A stretch of 64,000 bases of DNA from contig NZ_VLKW01000006.1 of NCBI RefSeq assembly GCF_007830495.1, positions 244,095 to 308,094 on the forward strand, given 5' to 3'. The DNA is from Pseudoduganella flava. GTDB lineage: Bacteria; Pseudomonadota; Gammaproteobacteria; Burkholderiales; Burkholderiaceae_D. The notes under the pieces are model-generated. The model was not told the DNA's origin and did not search any database. It saw nothing but the letters and a program-made list of their open reading frames with translations. Position 1 is the stretch's first letter. Each line of letters starts with the position of its first letter. This document shows positions 45,161 to 53,364 of this stretch, piece after piece. The position numbers and the translations under genes were made by a program.

Positions 45161-45966
45161 TCCTTTTCCCCGAATTGGACCGTTTGCAGGCCCGCTCCCC
45201 AGAGCCCGCAAACGGTTTTCCCACCCGTAAGACCCCAGTTTCCCTCCCACTTTTTCGCAGTTATTGCGGCCGCGCGCTGGGTGGAGTCCCCGCCGAGATT
45301 GCCCGCCTGCGCTTCGAGGTCTATTGCCTGGAATGTGCATTCCTGCAATCGGAGACGTTTCACGAAGGGCTGGAACACGATCAGTACGATACGCACGCGA
45401 TGCATTTCGCCGCGTACACGCTGGAAGAGCGCGTGGTCGGCGCCGTTCGGCTCGTTCAGCCGAAGGACGGCAAACCGTATCCGTTCCAGCAGTACTGCAA
45501 GCCGTTCGACGGTTTCGAACTGCCGCCAGGTGGCGAAGCGGCCGAGATCTCGCGCCTGGTGGTGCGCAAGGGGCACCGCCGGCGCCGCGCCGATTCGCTG
45601 CTGGGCGTGCCGGGCCGCGACGGCCTGGCGCAGGATTGGTATGACCACGAACAGTGGCGCCGCGAGCGGGGCCGTCGCGGCGACGAGCGCGACTCGCCGA
45701 TGCTGCTGTTCGGCCTGTACCGCGAAATGTACCGCCACAGCCTGCGCAGCGGCATCCGCTACTGGTACGCGGCGATGGAACGCTCGCTGATCCGTTCGCT
45801 TGAAAGGCTGGGCTTCGCGTTCGAGGCGATCGGACCGCAGGCCGATTACTACGGCACCGTGACGCCGTGCCTGCTCGACCTGCGCGCGATGGAAGAGCGG
45901 CTGCACAACACCAACCCGGCACTGGCCAGGTGGTTCATGCAGCGCCCGCTGGGGCTCGCGGCCTGA
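45157..45966 (+). CDS. PEP-CTERM/exosortase-associated acyltransferase, LuxI-fold (copy 2)
   Basis: 269 residues, a paralogue of the preceding gene: LRFEVYCLECAFLQ, YDTHAMHFAAYTLEERVVGAVRLVQ, AEISRLVVRKGHRRRRADSLLG, GLYREMYRHSLRSGIRYWYAAMERSLIRSLERLGF, ADYYGTVTPCLLDL. It differs in the N-terminal 40 residues and in an Arg/Asp-rich insert (HEQWRRERGRRGDERDS). Translationally coupled to copy 1; probably arisen by tandem duplication and functionally diverged. Confidence 0.85.
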   Translation: MILFPELDRLQARSPEPANGFPTRKTPVSLPLFRSYCGRALGGVPAEIARLRFEVYCLECAFLQSETFHEGLEHDQYDTHAMHFAAYTLEERVVGAVRLVQPKDGKPYPFQQYCKPFDGFELPPGGEAAEISRLVVRKGHRRRRADSLLGVPGRDGLAQDWYDHEQWRRERGRRGDERDSPMLLFGLYREMYRHSLRSGIRYWYAAMERSLIRSLERLGFAFEAIGPQADYYGTVTPCLLDLRAMEERLHNTNPALARWFMQRPLGLAA

Positions 45967-45970
45967 CGCG

Positions 45971-46813
45971 TCAGGCGGCCGGGGTGTCGGCGCTGATGTC
46001 GATCAGCTTCGTCACGTGATTGCGGAAGCTGTGCACGACCATCTGCGGCGAGGTCGGCACCGGCAGCCCGGCCAGCAGGTCCGTCATCATCGACAGCGCC
46101 AGCGCGGCGACGGTGAAGCTGCCGATCGCCAGCTGCGATGCCGGGCAGGGGCGGCCGTCTTCCATGATCGTCAGCGCCCGCGCCACCTGCTCGACCACCT
46201 GGCGGTCGAGATGGGCACCGATGCGCGCCATGATCTTGCCGAACACGTTCGAATAGCTGGCATCGCCTTCGTGGGTAGCCTGCGAAACGTCGTGCGCGAT
46301 GATTTGCGCCAGCGAACCTCGTGCATCGGCAGGGAAATACAGCACCCCGGCGCCGAAGCCGATCGACAGCGCCGTGAAGATCGGCCGCTTCAGCTGCTGC
46401 GCCGCCGTGTGCAGGCTGAGAATGGCTTCCAGGTCGAGGAAGTCGATCGTGTCGAAGATGATGTCGACCTTGCCGACCAGTTCGGCCGCGTTGGCCTTGT
46501 CGAGGTTGGCAACGATCGCTTCCACTTCCGCTTCCGGATTGATGCGCAGGATGTGTTTCTTCAGCGCCTCCGCCTTTGGCGCGCCGATATCGTCGAATTC
46601 GAAGAACTGGCGATTCAGGTTGTGCGCGTCGACGGTATCGCCGTCGATCAGCACGAACTTGCGGAAGCCCGTGCGGGCCGCGCAGATTGCTGTCGAGCTG
46701 CCCAGTCCATTGCCGGCAATCAATAAGGACGTGTCGCGGATCTTTGCCTGCGTGGCCGGATCGATGTATCCCTCGTTGCGCGTGACGAACGTGTCATAGT
46801 TGAATACGGCCAT
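45971..46813 (-). CDS. ThiF/E1-like adenylyltransferase
   Basis: 280 residues. E1/ThiF/HesA fold: LLIAGNGLGSSTAICAARTGFRKFVLIDGDTVDAHNLNRQFFEFDDIGAPKAEALK (in part) gives the GxGxxG ATP site, the Asp and the N-x-x-R-Q motif; DIIFDTIDFLD follows. The Cys in DGRPCPASQLA is a candidate thioester residue. Such enzymes adenylate a C-terminal carboxylate of a small protein or peptide. It has AAGGAG before its ATG and converges on acyltransferase copy 2. No ubiquitin-like or ThiS-like partner is adjacent. Confidence 0.8.
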   Translation of the reverse strand: MAVFNYDTFVTRNEGYIDPATQAKIRDTSLLIAGNGLGSSTAICAARTGFRKFVLIDGDTVDAHNLNRQFFEFDDIGAPKAEALKKHILRINPEAEVEAIVANLDKANAAELVGKVDIIFDTIDFLDLEAILSLHTAAQQLKRPIFTALSIGFGAGVLYFPADARGSLAQIIAHDVSQATHEGDASYSNVFGKIMARIGAHLDRQVVEQVARALTIMEDGRPCPASQLAIGSFTVAALALSMMTDLLAGLPVPTSPQMVVHSFRNHVTKLIDISADTPAA

Positions 46814-46879
46814 GAATTTCTCCTTGCCAATTCTTTAATACGACTAGCATAAGCCATAACGCCTGTGCCCGCGCATTTT

Positions 46880-46908
46880 GTCGGCAAACTTTACAGTAGT
46901 TTTCCGAC
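46880..46908. promoter_or_regulatory. Inverted repeat, candidate PrsR enhancer site 1
   Basis: GTCGGCAAACT (46880-46890) and AGTTTTCCGAC (46898-46908) are inverted copies with one mismatch across a 7-bp spacer. The half-site GTCGGCAAACTTTACA recurs in near-identical form at 47014. Distance to the -24 element is about 220 bp, within the usual range for sigma-54 activators. Confidence 0.45.
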
Positions 46909-47011
46909 GCTGCCCACGCAAGTTATTTTCGATTGAAAAGCGCGAGTTTTTTCTCCTGCCGCTCGTGCTTCCGGACCAATAATTCCATTAAGAAATTAAT
47001 TCAGTGCTGGA

Positions 47012-47056
47012 CTGTCGAAAAACTTTACATCCTGCGCTAGCGCAAAGTTTTTGCAG
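47012..47056. promoter_or_regulatory. Inverted repeat, candidate PrsR enhancer site 2
   Basis: GTCGAAAAACTTTACA (47014-47029) repeats the half-site at 46880 with 14 of 16 matches. An inverted GCAAAGTTTTTGCAG follows at 47042-47056. It lies 60-100 bp upstream of the -24 element. Confidence 0.45.
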
Positions 47057-47114
47057 TTCAGTTCCCCACCCTAATACGCTGATTTCACTAGGACTTTTCC
47101 GATAAGCCTACGTT

Positions 47115-47129
47115 TGGCACGCCGATTGC
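47115..47129 (+). promoter_or_regulatory. Sigma-54 (RpoN) promoter of the PEP-CTERM gene
   Basis: TGGCACGCCGATTGC matches the -24/-12 consensus TGGCAC-N5-TTGC, with exactly 10 bp between the GG and GC. It lies 52 bp before the ATG at 47182. PrsR, the sigma-54 activator in this locus, is the expected regulator. Confidence 0.88.
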
Positions 47130-47181
47130 TTATCAGTGCAGGACGCTGCATGAGGCGCCTCTAACGAATGGAGATCTACAA

Positions 47182-48069
47182 ATGTTAATCAAGAAATGGA
47201 TGGCTGCGGCATCTCTTGGTTTGGCGGCGCTGAGCGCATCCGCCACGCCATTGGATGCACTGACCGGCAACGTGAACATCAAGCTGCAGGGCTTGACGAC
47301 GGAAAACAACACCTGGGCCGGCACCAACGAGACCACCTGGGGTATCGGCAGCATCAGCCAGATCACGGCTACGGGCGGCCAGGTGTGGAACATGGGCGCC
47401 AGCGACGGCACTTACCTGTACTACATGATCTACGGTATCGCCGACCTGAACACGGTCCAGAATGCCACCGGCACGTTCGACCTGTACAACGTGGGCGCAA
47501 CGGGTGGCCTGGGCGATGGCCGCATCCACCTGGACATCTACCGCACGACGACCAACATCCTCGAACTGACGTCGGACTTCAATGCCCAGGTCGGCGATCG
47601 CACCGGCTACAACATGCACTCGCTGCTGCAGGGCCTGGGCCCGGCTTACCTGCAACTGGAGTTCGGCGAAGGCAAGCAGCTGGCCAACGTGGCCGGCGGC
47701 ACGGACCCGACGGCCGACGAAACGATCTCGACGCTGGTGCAGAATACGACGTCGGCAACGCTGCCGGCAGCCGGTACCGGCCAGTTCTTCGCCGACGTGA
47801 TCGGCGGCACCGCGGCGAACCAGTGGAACACGAACGGCCTGTTCGGCCACGACATGGACGGCAAGTTCACGCTGTCCACGAACGGCGCGTCGCAAGGTTC
47901 CGGTGTTTGCACGGACGAGGAAGTGACGGGCCCGAACCCGACCTGCTTCACGGGCTTCATCAACGACCCGATCCGCGCCATTCGCGCCGTGCCGGAACCG
48001 GGCTCGCTGGCGCTGATCGGCTTGGGCCTCGTCGGCCTGGCCGGCCTGCGCCGTCGCGTCGGCAACTGA
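47182..48069 (+). CDS. PEP-CTERM sorting-domain protein
   Basis: 295 residues. N-terminal signal peptide (WMAAASLGLAALSASA). The mature domain is Gly/Thr/Asn-rich and beta-like, with two Cys in GVCTDEEVTGPNPTCF. The C-terminal sorting signal VPEPGSLALIGLGLVGLAGLRRR starts at residue 270: PEP motif, membrane helix, Arg cluster. Exosortase (XrtA) should cut at the PEP motif and release or anchor the protein in the matrix. It is expressed from the sigma-54 promoter just upstream and ends in a strong terminator. Function of the mature domain is unknown. Confidence 0.95.
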   Translation: MLIKKWMAAASLGLAALSASATPLDALTGNVNIKLQGLTTENNTWAGTNETTWGIGSISQITATGGQVWNMGASDGTYLYYMIYGIADLNTVQNATGTFDLYNVGATGGLGDGRIHLDIYRTTTNILELTSDFNAQVGDRTGYNMHSLLQGLGPAYLQLEFGEGKQLANVAGGTDPTADETISTLVQNTTSATLPAAGTGQFFADVIGGTAANQWNTNGLFGHDMDGKFTLSTNGASQGSGVCTDEEVTGPNPTCFTGFINDPIRAIRAVPEPGSLALIGLGLVGLAGLRRRVGN

Positions 48070-48087
48070 TTCCCAGCCGCACATCAA

Positions 48088-48115
48088 ATGCCCGGCAGTG
48101 CCGGGCATTTTTTTT
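48088..48115 (+). terminator. Rho-independent terminator of the PEP-CTERM gene
   Basis: ATGCCCGG (48088-48095), loop CAGTG, CCGGGCAT (48101-48108), then a run of T. It ends the PEP-CTERM transcript just before the convergent lytic transglycosylase gene. Confidence 0.92.
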
Positions 48116-48117
48116 GT

Positions 48118-48954
48118 TCAAGGCGTGGGCGGCAGCGGATGAATCTTGTGCGGGTACAGCATCGCGATGCGGCGCACGTAAGAGCGCGTTTCATGGAACG
48201 GCGGTACGCCGCGGTAATGCAATACCGCCGCTTCTCCAGCGTTGTATGCCGCCGTCACGCGTTCCACATCGCCATCGAACAACTTCAGCAGCGTGCGCAG
48301 ATAAGCAAGCCCCCCACGGACATTCGATTCCGGATCGAACGGATCGGCCACCGCAAAGCGCCGCGCCGTCTGCGGGATCAGCTGCATCAGCCCCTGCGCA
48401 TTCTTGGGCGACACGGCGTGCACCCGGAAGCCCGATTCCACGGCGATCACGGCCAGCGCCAGTTGCGGGTCGACGTCGTATTGGGGTGCCAGCGTTTCGA
48501 CCAGTTGGCGCACCGGATTGTGCTGCGGTGGAATGGCGGCAGGCAGCGCCGCCCATGGATCGGGCGCGAGCTCCAGCTGCAACGGTGGATCGGGTTCCAT
48601 ACAGGCCGGCAGCGGCGCCTGGACCGACGCCGGTAACGCGGCCACAAGCCGCGCGGCCTGTTCATGGCCTTGCGCCGCGGCAAGCTCGAACAGCCGGCGC
48701 GCCACACCTTCGTCACGCGGGCCGCCGCGACCGTTGATGATCATCCAGCCCAGCGCGTATTGCGCATCGGCGACGCCTTGCCGCGCGAGCCGGCAATACA
48801 ACTCGGCGGCGCGGGGCAGGTCGCGCGGCATCCCTTCGCCGTGTTCCAGGGCGGCCGCGGTCGCCATGACGACGGCGGGCGGCGCGGCCCGCGCGCACGC
48901 GCAGTGGAGCATGGCGCAGCACAAGGCCAGCTTGGCGGTTGACGAGGTGCGCAT
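48118..48954 (-). CDS. Lytic transglycosylase with Sel1-like repeats
   Basis: 278 residues. Signal peptide at the N-terminus (LALCCAMLHCACARA; possibly lipidated Cys). Sel1-like repeats (AAALEHGEGMPRDLPRAAELYCRLARQG, DAQYALGWMIINGRGGPRDEG) precede an SLT domain: DVDPQLALAVIAVESGFRVHAVSPKNAQGLMQLIPQTARRF with the catalytic Glu in VESGF, and AAYNAGEAAVLHYRGVPPF. It cleaves peptidoglycan, probably to open passage for export structures. Last gene of the leftward operon, 4 bp after the GAF gene. Confidence 0.9.
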   Translation of the reverse strand: MRTSSTAKLALCCAMLHCACARAAPPAVVMATAAALEHGEGMPRDLPRAAELYCRLARQGVADAQYALGWMIINGRGGPRDEGVARRLFELAAAQGHEQAARLVAALPASVQAPLPACMEPDPPLQLELAPDPWAALPAAIPPQHNPVRQLVETLAPQYDVDPQLALAVIAVESGFRVHAVSPKNAQGLMQLIPQTARRFAVADPFDPESNVRGGLAYLRTLLKLFDGDVERVTAAYNAGEAAVLHYRGVPPFHETRSYVRRIAMLYPHKIHPLPPTP

Positions 48955-48958
48955 CGGG

Positions 48959-49678
48959 TCACTCCTTTTCCTCGCGCGCGTCAGCCTTGGCGCGGGTCAG
49001 CTGGCTGTTCAGTTCCGAGATGATTTCCGTTGCGGCCTGCACGATCTGGCCGGACGCGAAACCGGCCCTGACCATCTCCCGATAAAACGACTTCGCCAGC
49101 ACCCGCGCGAGCCGGCCCGGGTGGCGATAGGTCGTGGCTGAAGCCGGCGCGTCGCGCAGCAGCGCCAGCTGGGCAAAGCGGGACGCCAGCACGCCTTGCA
49201 GCTGCGCCGCCTGCATCGCCTTGCCGGCGAACAGCGCGATCAGTTGCAGGGTCGGCAGTGCAAGCGGACCGGGAAACGCTGCGCCGGCGCCGGCACTGGC
49301 ATTGAGCGTGCCGGCAATGCGACCGTCGATCGGGACCGGCACGACGATCAGGCCGCCGGTGGAGCGGCGCGCCAGATGCGCGTACGGGGAGGTGGCGATG
49401 TCGGCAATCACAAGCGGCAAGCCGCTGGCCAGTACCTGACCCGCCAAGCCTTCGCCATGCGCCACCGACGCCGTCAGCGCCGCGGCGGCCAGCGGACCAT
49501 GGCTGGCGCATACGCTCATCCGGATAACGCCGTCGTCGGCACCGTCGGCCTGCATCAGCGAGCAGGCCTCGGCGTCGACGAAGCGGGCCGCAAGGCTCGT
49601 CAGCTGCTGGAGATCGTTGCCGGCCTCCGCGAGGCCCTGATGCAGCGCCTGCAACGCGAGTGACGTGTCGTTGGCCAT
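48959..49678 (-). CDS. GAF-domain protein
   Basis: 239 residues from the ATG at 49678; the longer open frame upstream overlaps the nucleotidyltransferase gene in another frame. GAF pattern: EACSLMQADGADDGVIRMSVCASHG, EGLAGQVLASGLPLVIADIATSPY, GLIVVPVPIDGRIAGTLNASA. The C-terminal 70 residues are helical and charged. A soluble sensor or scaffold; the ligand is unknown. Co-transcribed with the transglycosylase gene. Confidence 0.75.
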   Translation of the reverse strand: MANDTSLALQALHQGLAEAGNDLQQLTSLAARFVDAEACSLMQADGADDGVIRMSVCASHGPLAAAALTASVAHGEGLAGQVLASGLPLVIADIATSPYAHLARRSTGGLIVVPVPIDGRIAGTLNASAGAGAAFPGPLALPTLQLIALFAGKAMQAAQLQGVLASRFAQLALLRDAPASATTYRHPGRLARVLAKSFYREMVRAGFASGQIVQAATEIISELNSQLTRAKADAREEKE

Positions 49679-49727
49679 CGGTTTCTCCGGGGTGGACGGC
49701 TTCAGTGTAGCGGCCCCGTCGGCGGTT

Positions 49728-50822
49728 TCACGCTGTTTCAGGGCCGAGTTTGCGCGGCGACAGAAACGCCTTGTGGAACAGGTGCCGGGCCAGCAGCAGC
49801 GGCGGCATGCGCAGCCAGTTGCCGCGCAGGTAAAGCAAGAATCGGGCAACGCCGCTGCCGCCGTCGCCGCAGCTGGTGTGCTCCGGCAGCAGTGCGCGCC
49901 GGAACAGCCAGTCCATCAGCGCCCGCAATGGCGCGGCGGGGCCGGCCACGTCCGCACGCACCGTGTCCGGCACCTCCGTGCCCAGCAGCAGCGTCGCGTA
50001 GCGCAGTGCATAGAACAGCGGACGCTCGAGCTGCAGCTGGCGCGCCCGGGGCACCAGCTCTGCCCAGAAGCGGCGCTCGCGGCCGAAGTGGCGCAGCAGC
50101 CGGTGGATGTCGAGCAAGTCGCGCAAGCCGTTGTTGAACTCGCCGTCGTTGAACAGGTGCACCGCGCTGTGCAGCACCATGTCGACGGGCGCCAGCACGT
50201 GGACGCCCGGCATGCCGGGAACCGGCTGGGCCGCCGCGCGCAGCAGCGCCGGGTCAGGCCGGCTGGCGGCCGTCTTCGGCAAAATTGCGTGGTGCACGTC
50301 GATCATCGATGCGCGGCGCATGTGCCGCATCGGCGGCAGCTCATGCATCCACTCGCGGTAGTAGCGCTGGTCGTAGGCGTCGTGGTGCGTGCCGGCCCAG
50401 CCCGCCAGCATCAGTGCCGCTTCCGCTTCCGCGAGCCGCTCCTCGGGAACGAGCACGTCGATGTCGGAAAACAGCCGGCCCTGGGCGGGCGGCAGGCCGG
50501 CCACTGTGTAGGCCGCGCCTTTCAACAGGATCAGCGGCAAGCCGAGGCCGGCCAGTGCCGTGCCGATCAGCCGTACTTCCCACAGCACACCCTGGCGGTG
50601 CCGGCGCGTCAGCACGCGCGCCCAGTCCAGCTGTTCGCGCGCCGGCGCCGGGATCCGGTCGAGCAGGCCGTCTTCTTCCAGCAGGTACGCCAGCGCCGCC
50701 AGCAGGTTGGCCGCGCCGGCCTGGCGCAGCAGCAGGTCCCAGCCGGCTTCGTCCAGGTTGGCCAGCCGCGCCGGCGTGGCCAGTGCCGTCAGCAACAGCG
50801 GCTGCAGGCGGGTCGGCGTCAT
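49728..50822 (-). CDS. Nucleotidyltransferase-fold protein, HPr-rel-A associated
   Basis: 364 residues from the ATG at 50822, overlapping the stop of the kinase gene (ATGA). Nucleotidyltransferase-like signature: LPLILLKGAAYTVAGLPPAQGRLFSDIDVLVP (in part), where S-D-I-D is the metal-binding pair, and RASMIDVHHAILPK. This matches the family of uncharacterised nucleotidyltransferases seen beside HprK-related kinases. It could nucleotidylate a protein, peptide or sugar; the target is unknown. Confidence 0.8.
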   Translation of the reverse strand: MTPTRLQPLLLTALATPARLANLDEAGWDLLLRQAGAANLLAALAYLLEEDGLLDRIPAPAREQLDWARVLTRRHRQGVLWEVRLIGTALAGLGLPLILLKGAAYTVAGLPPAQGRLFSDIDVLVPEERLAEAEAALMLAGWAGTHHDAYDQRYYREWMHELPPMRHMRRASMIDVHHAILPKTAASRPDPALLRAAAQPVPGMPGVHVLAPVDMVLHSAVHLFNDGEFNNGLRDLLDIHRLLRHFGRERRFWAELVPRARQLQLERPLFYALRYATLLLGTEVPDTVRADVAGPAAPLRALMDWLFRRALLPEHTSCGDGGSGVARFLLYLRGNWLRMPPLLLARHLFHKAFLSPRKLGPETA

Positions 50823-51727
50823 GGAAGAGAATCGAAGAAGGCCAGCGCGTCGTCCAGCAGGCCGTAGCGGAAGCGCCAACCCGCGCTGCGTTCGACGAGG
50901 CCCGCAAGCGCCGTGAACCCTTCCGCGCCGAGCAGGCTGTAGTTGAAGCAGTTCTGCGCCAGCTGCATGAACGTGTCGGCGCGTGGCAGCGGATCGGCGG
51001 CCAGGGTGGCGCCTGCTTCGAAGCGGGGAAAGACGACCCAGCCAGGCAGTGCGGATTCGCCCGCGCGCGCCACGCTGGCAGCGGGGGCACGCAGATGCGC
51101 CACCGTGCCCTTGACGGTGTCGGTGACGGGGCGGCTCATCACGCTGTCCGGCACATAGTCGCGGATCACGCCGATCGACGCGTTCTTCAGGCTGATCGGG
51201 CGCGGCAGCGGATGGAGCAAGCCGTCGTCCAGGCGCAGCAACGTCAGCTCGTCGGACAGCAGGCGCCAGCCGCCGCGCCCGACCAGTGCCGCGCACAACG
51301 TGCTCTTGCCGGAGCCGGGCGGCGCGGGCAGGATGGCGGCGCATCCCCCTTTCTCGACGACGGCCGCGTGCACGATCAGGTAACGGTTGGCGCGGCTGGA
51401 CACGCACCAGTTCAGCCCCCATTCGAACATCGGGAATGCCTGGTCCAGCGGCAGCGGCTTGAACATCGAGCGGCCGTCGTACAGCAGGGTGACTTGCGGC
51501 CGCAGCCAGCGGCGCGGCGTGGCGGGCCTTACCAGCTCCAGGTGGAAGTCGGCGAAGCGGTCGTTGTCACACAGTGGATAGGCGCCGTACAGCAGGTGGA
51601 TGCCGTCCGCCACGCCGGCGATCGGCGAACGCAGCCGCGTGGTGAAACGACCCGTACCCAAGTTGATGCCCGGTCCCGCGAGGCGCTCGCCCAGTTCGGC
51701 CCGGGTCAGGCTGGCGACGGTAGCCAT
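50819..51727 (-). CDS. HprK-related kinase A
   Basis: 302 residues. Walker A PAPPGSGKST (134-143) in the context NRYLIVHAAVVEKGGCAAILPAPPGSGKSTLCAALVGRGGWRLLSDEL (in part), with LSDELTLLRLDDG as the Walker B-like region, match HPr kinase/phosphorylase-related proteins. It belongs to the HprK-rel-A family, which travels with a PqqD-like protein. No HPr is adjacent, so the substrate is likely something else, perhaps the SPGYW protein at 51963. Gap of 2 bp to the PqqD gene. Confidence 0.87.
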   Translation of the reverse strand: MATVASLTRAELGERLAGPGINLGTGRFTTRLRSPIAGVADGIHLLYGAYPLCDNDRFADFHLELVRPATPRRWLRPQVTLLYDGRSMFKPLPLDQAFPMFEWGLNWCVSSRANRYLIVHAAVVEKGGCAAILPAPPGSGKSTLCAALVGRGGWRLLSDELTLLRLDDGLLHPLPRPISLKNASIGVIRDYVPDSVMSRPVTDTVKGTVAHLRAPAASVARAGESALPGWVVFPRFEAGATLAADPLPRADTFMQLAQNCFNYSLLGAEGFTALAGLVERSAGWRFRYGLLDDALAFFDSLP

Positions 51728-51729
51728 GG

Positions 51730-51963
51730 TCAGCAGGGTTCGATCAGGTGCAGCTGGCGCAGCGTTGCCAGCATGTCGGCGAGCTCGGGCGCGGCCAGTT
51801 CGTCCGCGCCCACGTCGCCGTCACGCAGCGCCAGCAGCAGCCGCATCGCGTCGTCGGAGAGCAAGTGGGTATCGCCGGACAGGTCGTTGTACAGCACGCA
51901 GGCGCCATCCCAGCCGCGGTGCAGCAGGGACTGGCCGGGAACGATGCGCCAGCACGACGGCAT
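51730..51963 (-). CDS. PqqD-like protein of the HPr-rel-A system
   Basis: 77 residues from the ATG at 51963, which overlaps the previous stop as TGATG. WRIVPGQSLLHRGWDGACVLYNDLSGDTHLLSDDAMRLLLAL (in part) is the PqqD fold, a peptide-binding chaperone that delivers precursor peptides to modifying enzymes. Partner of the HprK-related kinase. The peptide it binds is unknown. Confidence 0.85.
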   Translation of the reverse strand: MPSCWRIVPGQSLLHRGWDGACVLYNDLSGDTHLLSDDAMRLLLALRDGDVGADELAAPELADMLATLRQLHLIEPC

Positions 51964-52550
51964 CAGTACATGGTGCCTTGCAGGTATTCGACGATCTTGG
52001 CGCCGTCCCAGCGCACGCCGGCCGTCGGCGTGTAATAGCCCTTGGCCTGGTACTCGTTCCAGATCCGCTGCAGCATCGGCACCGTCTGGAAGGTCGACAG
52101 CCCCGCCTTCACGTTGAGGTAGCAGGCCATCAGGTGGCGGCCGATGCCGTAGCGGTCCCACGATTTCGTTTCCAGGATCCCGGCCTGCGTGACGGCGCCG
52201 TAGGTTTTCGTGTTCAGGCTGTTGCATGCGAACACCTTTGCGTACAACTGCGTCTTGTTCGTGCCGCCCGGCCAGCTGTGCGTTTTCCAGTAGCCCGGCG
52301 AGCGCCCCGCGCACACGGGCTGTGGGCCGCGGAAGCTCTGCAACCCGCCGGACAGGTAGCCCGACGGCGTCGTGCAGATTTCGCACGCCATGCCGGGCTG
52401 GCTGTGCAGCGTCAGCAGGACGCCCGACGCGGCGACGCCGGCCCGCGTGAAGCGGCGCCGCGCCGTCCCTTCGGGCGACAGATTTGCCTCGCCAGGCTCC
52501 CCGGCAGGGGCATCGTGCTGTTGTTCGGTGGCCACGTTGGGGTCCTTCAA
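51963..52550 (-). CDS. Exported protein with SPGYW motif, HPr-rel-A operon
   Basis: 195 residues. The N-terminal 28 residues are hydrophilic, then RRRFTRAGVAASGVLLTLHS resembles a twin-arginine signal. The mature part has MACEICTT and SPGYWKTHSW (residues 84-93), then QLYAKVFACNSL and GIGRHLMACYLNVKAG. SPGYW-K/N-x-H motifs occur in secreted proteins of unknown function. It is the first gene of the six-gene operon with PqqD, HprK-related kinase and nucleotidyltransferase genes, so it is a candidate substrate or product of that system. Confidence 0.6.
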   Translation of the reverse strand: MKDPNVATEQQHDAPAGEPGEANLSPEGTARRRFTRAGVAASGVLLTLHSQPGMACEICTTPSGYLSGGLQSFRGPQPVCAGRSPGYWKTHSWPGGTNKTQLYAKVFACNSLNTKTYGAVTQAGILETKSWDRYGIGRHLMACYLNVKAGLSTFQTVPMLQRIWNEYQAKGYYTPTAGVRWDGAKIVEYLQGTMY

Positions 52551-52721
52551 GGTGGTCGGGCGGATTGGACGGTTCTGCAGTGAACATAAGCAAGTCCCGT
52601 TCCTGAGTTCCCACCGCTTGTTCGGCGGCTAGCAAAATCAATGAGTTACCGCAAGAACCTGCGCTGTTTAGCGGATCAGTTATTGATCTGGCTCAGAGGC
52701 TGTAAAGATTCCCGACAGCGA

Positions 52722-53342
52722 TCAGAAGAAACTCTCCGGGATTACCAGAATGTCGCCCGGCCGCATCGATACATTGGCGGAGATGTCGCCGTCCCTGATC
52801 AGGTCGTTCAGGCGGACGCGGTACTGCTGCTGCTTGCCGTCCACCGTGCGGATGATCGTGGCCCGATTGCCTGCCGCGAATTCAGTGACGCCGCCCACGG
52901 CGATCAGCACGTCCATCAGCGACATGTCGCGGCGGTACGGCAGCGACTGCGGCCGGGCAGCTTGCCCGATCACGCGGATCTGTTCGTTGTAGGTGCCGAC
53001 GAAGCCCGTGACGATCACCGTCACCACCGGTTGCTGGATGTACTTGGCGAGCGCCTTCTCGATGTCGCGCGCCAGTTCCGTGGGGGTCTTGCCGCTCGCT
53101 TCCAGGTCTTCCACGAGCGGCGTCGTGATCTTGCCGTCCGGCCGTACCGGCACGCTCTGCGACACTTCCGGATTGCGCCACACGATGATGTTGACGTTGT
53201 CGCCGGGGCCGATCACATAGTCGGGGGCGGCACTGGGGCCCGCATCCGTCAAGGTTGCGTGGCCCGAGCTGGCGCAACCGCCCAGAGCACCCAGCATGAC
53301 CACACCTGCCGCCAGCCAATTGAACAGCGTTTGGTATTTCAC
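52722..53342 (-). CDS. XrtA system polysaccharide export lipoprotein (Wza/EpsE-like)
   Basis: 206 residues. Lipoprotein signal AAGVVMLGALGGC with the lipidated Cys. The polysaccharide-export domain reads YVIGPGDNVNIIVWRNPEVSQSVPVRPDGKITTPLVEDLEASGKTP (in part), followed by an SLBB-like repeat (IRVIGQAARPQSLPYRRDMSLMDVLIAVGG) and RPGDILVIPESFF. Forms the outer-membrane channel partner of the chain-length protein at 54544. Shorter than Wza, as usual for this family. Confidence 0.92.
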   Translation of the reverse strand: MKYQTLFNWLAAGVVMLGALGGCASSGHATLTDAGPSAAPDYVIGPGDNVNIIVWRNPEVSQSVPVRPDGKITTPLVEDLEASGKTPTELARDIEKALAKYIQQPVVTVIVTGFVGTYNEQIRVIGQAARPQSLPYRRDMSLMDVLIAVGGVTEFAAGNRATIIRTVDGKQQQYRVRLNDLIRDGDISANVSMRPGDILVIPESFF

Positions 53343-53364
53343 GGAACTCTCCAGTTTGGATACG

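Larger units (their letters stand above)
46814..47114. promoter_or_regulatory. Upstream control region of the PEP-CTERM gene
   Basis: AT-rich region shared by the divergent ThiF-like and PEP-CTERM genes. It contains the inverted repeats at 46880-46908 and 47012-47056, candidate enhancer sites for PrsR. Confidence 0.5.
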
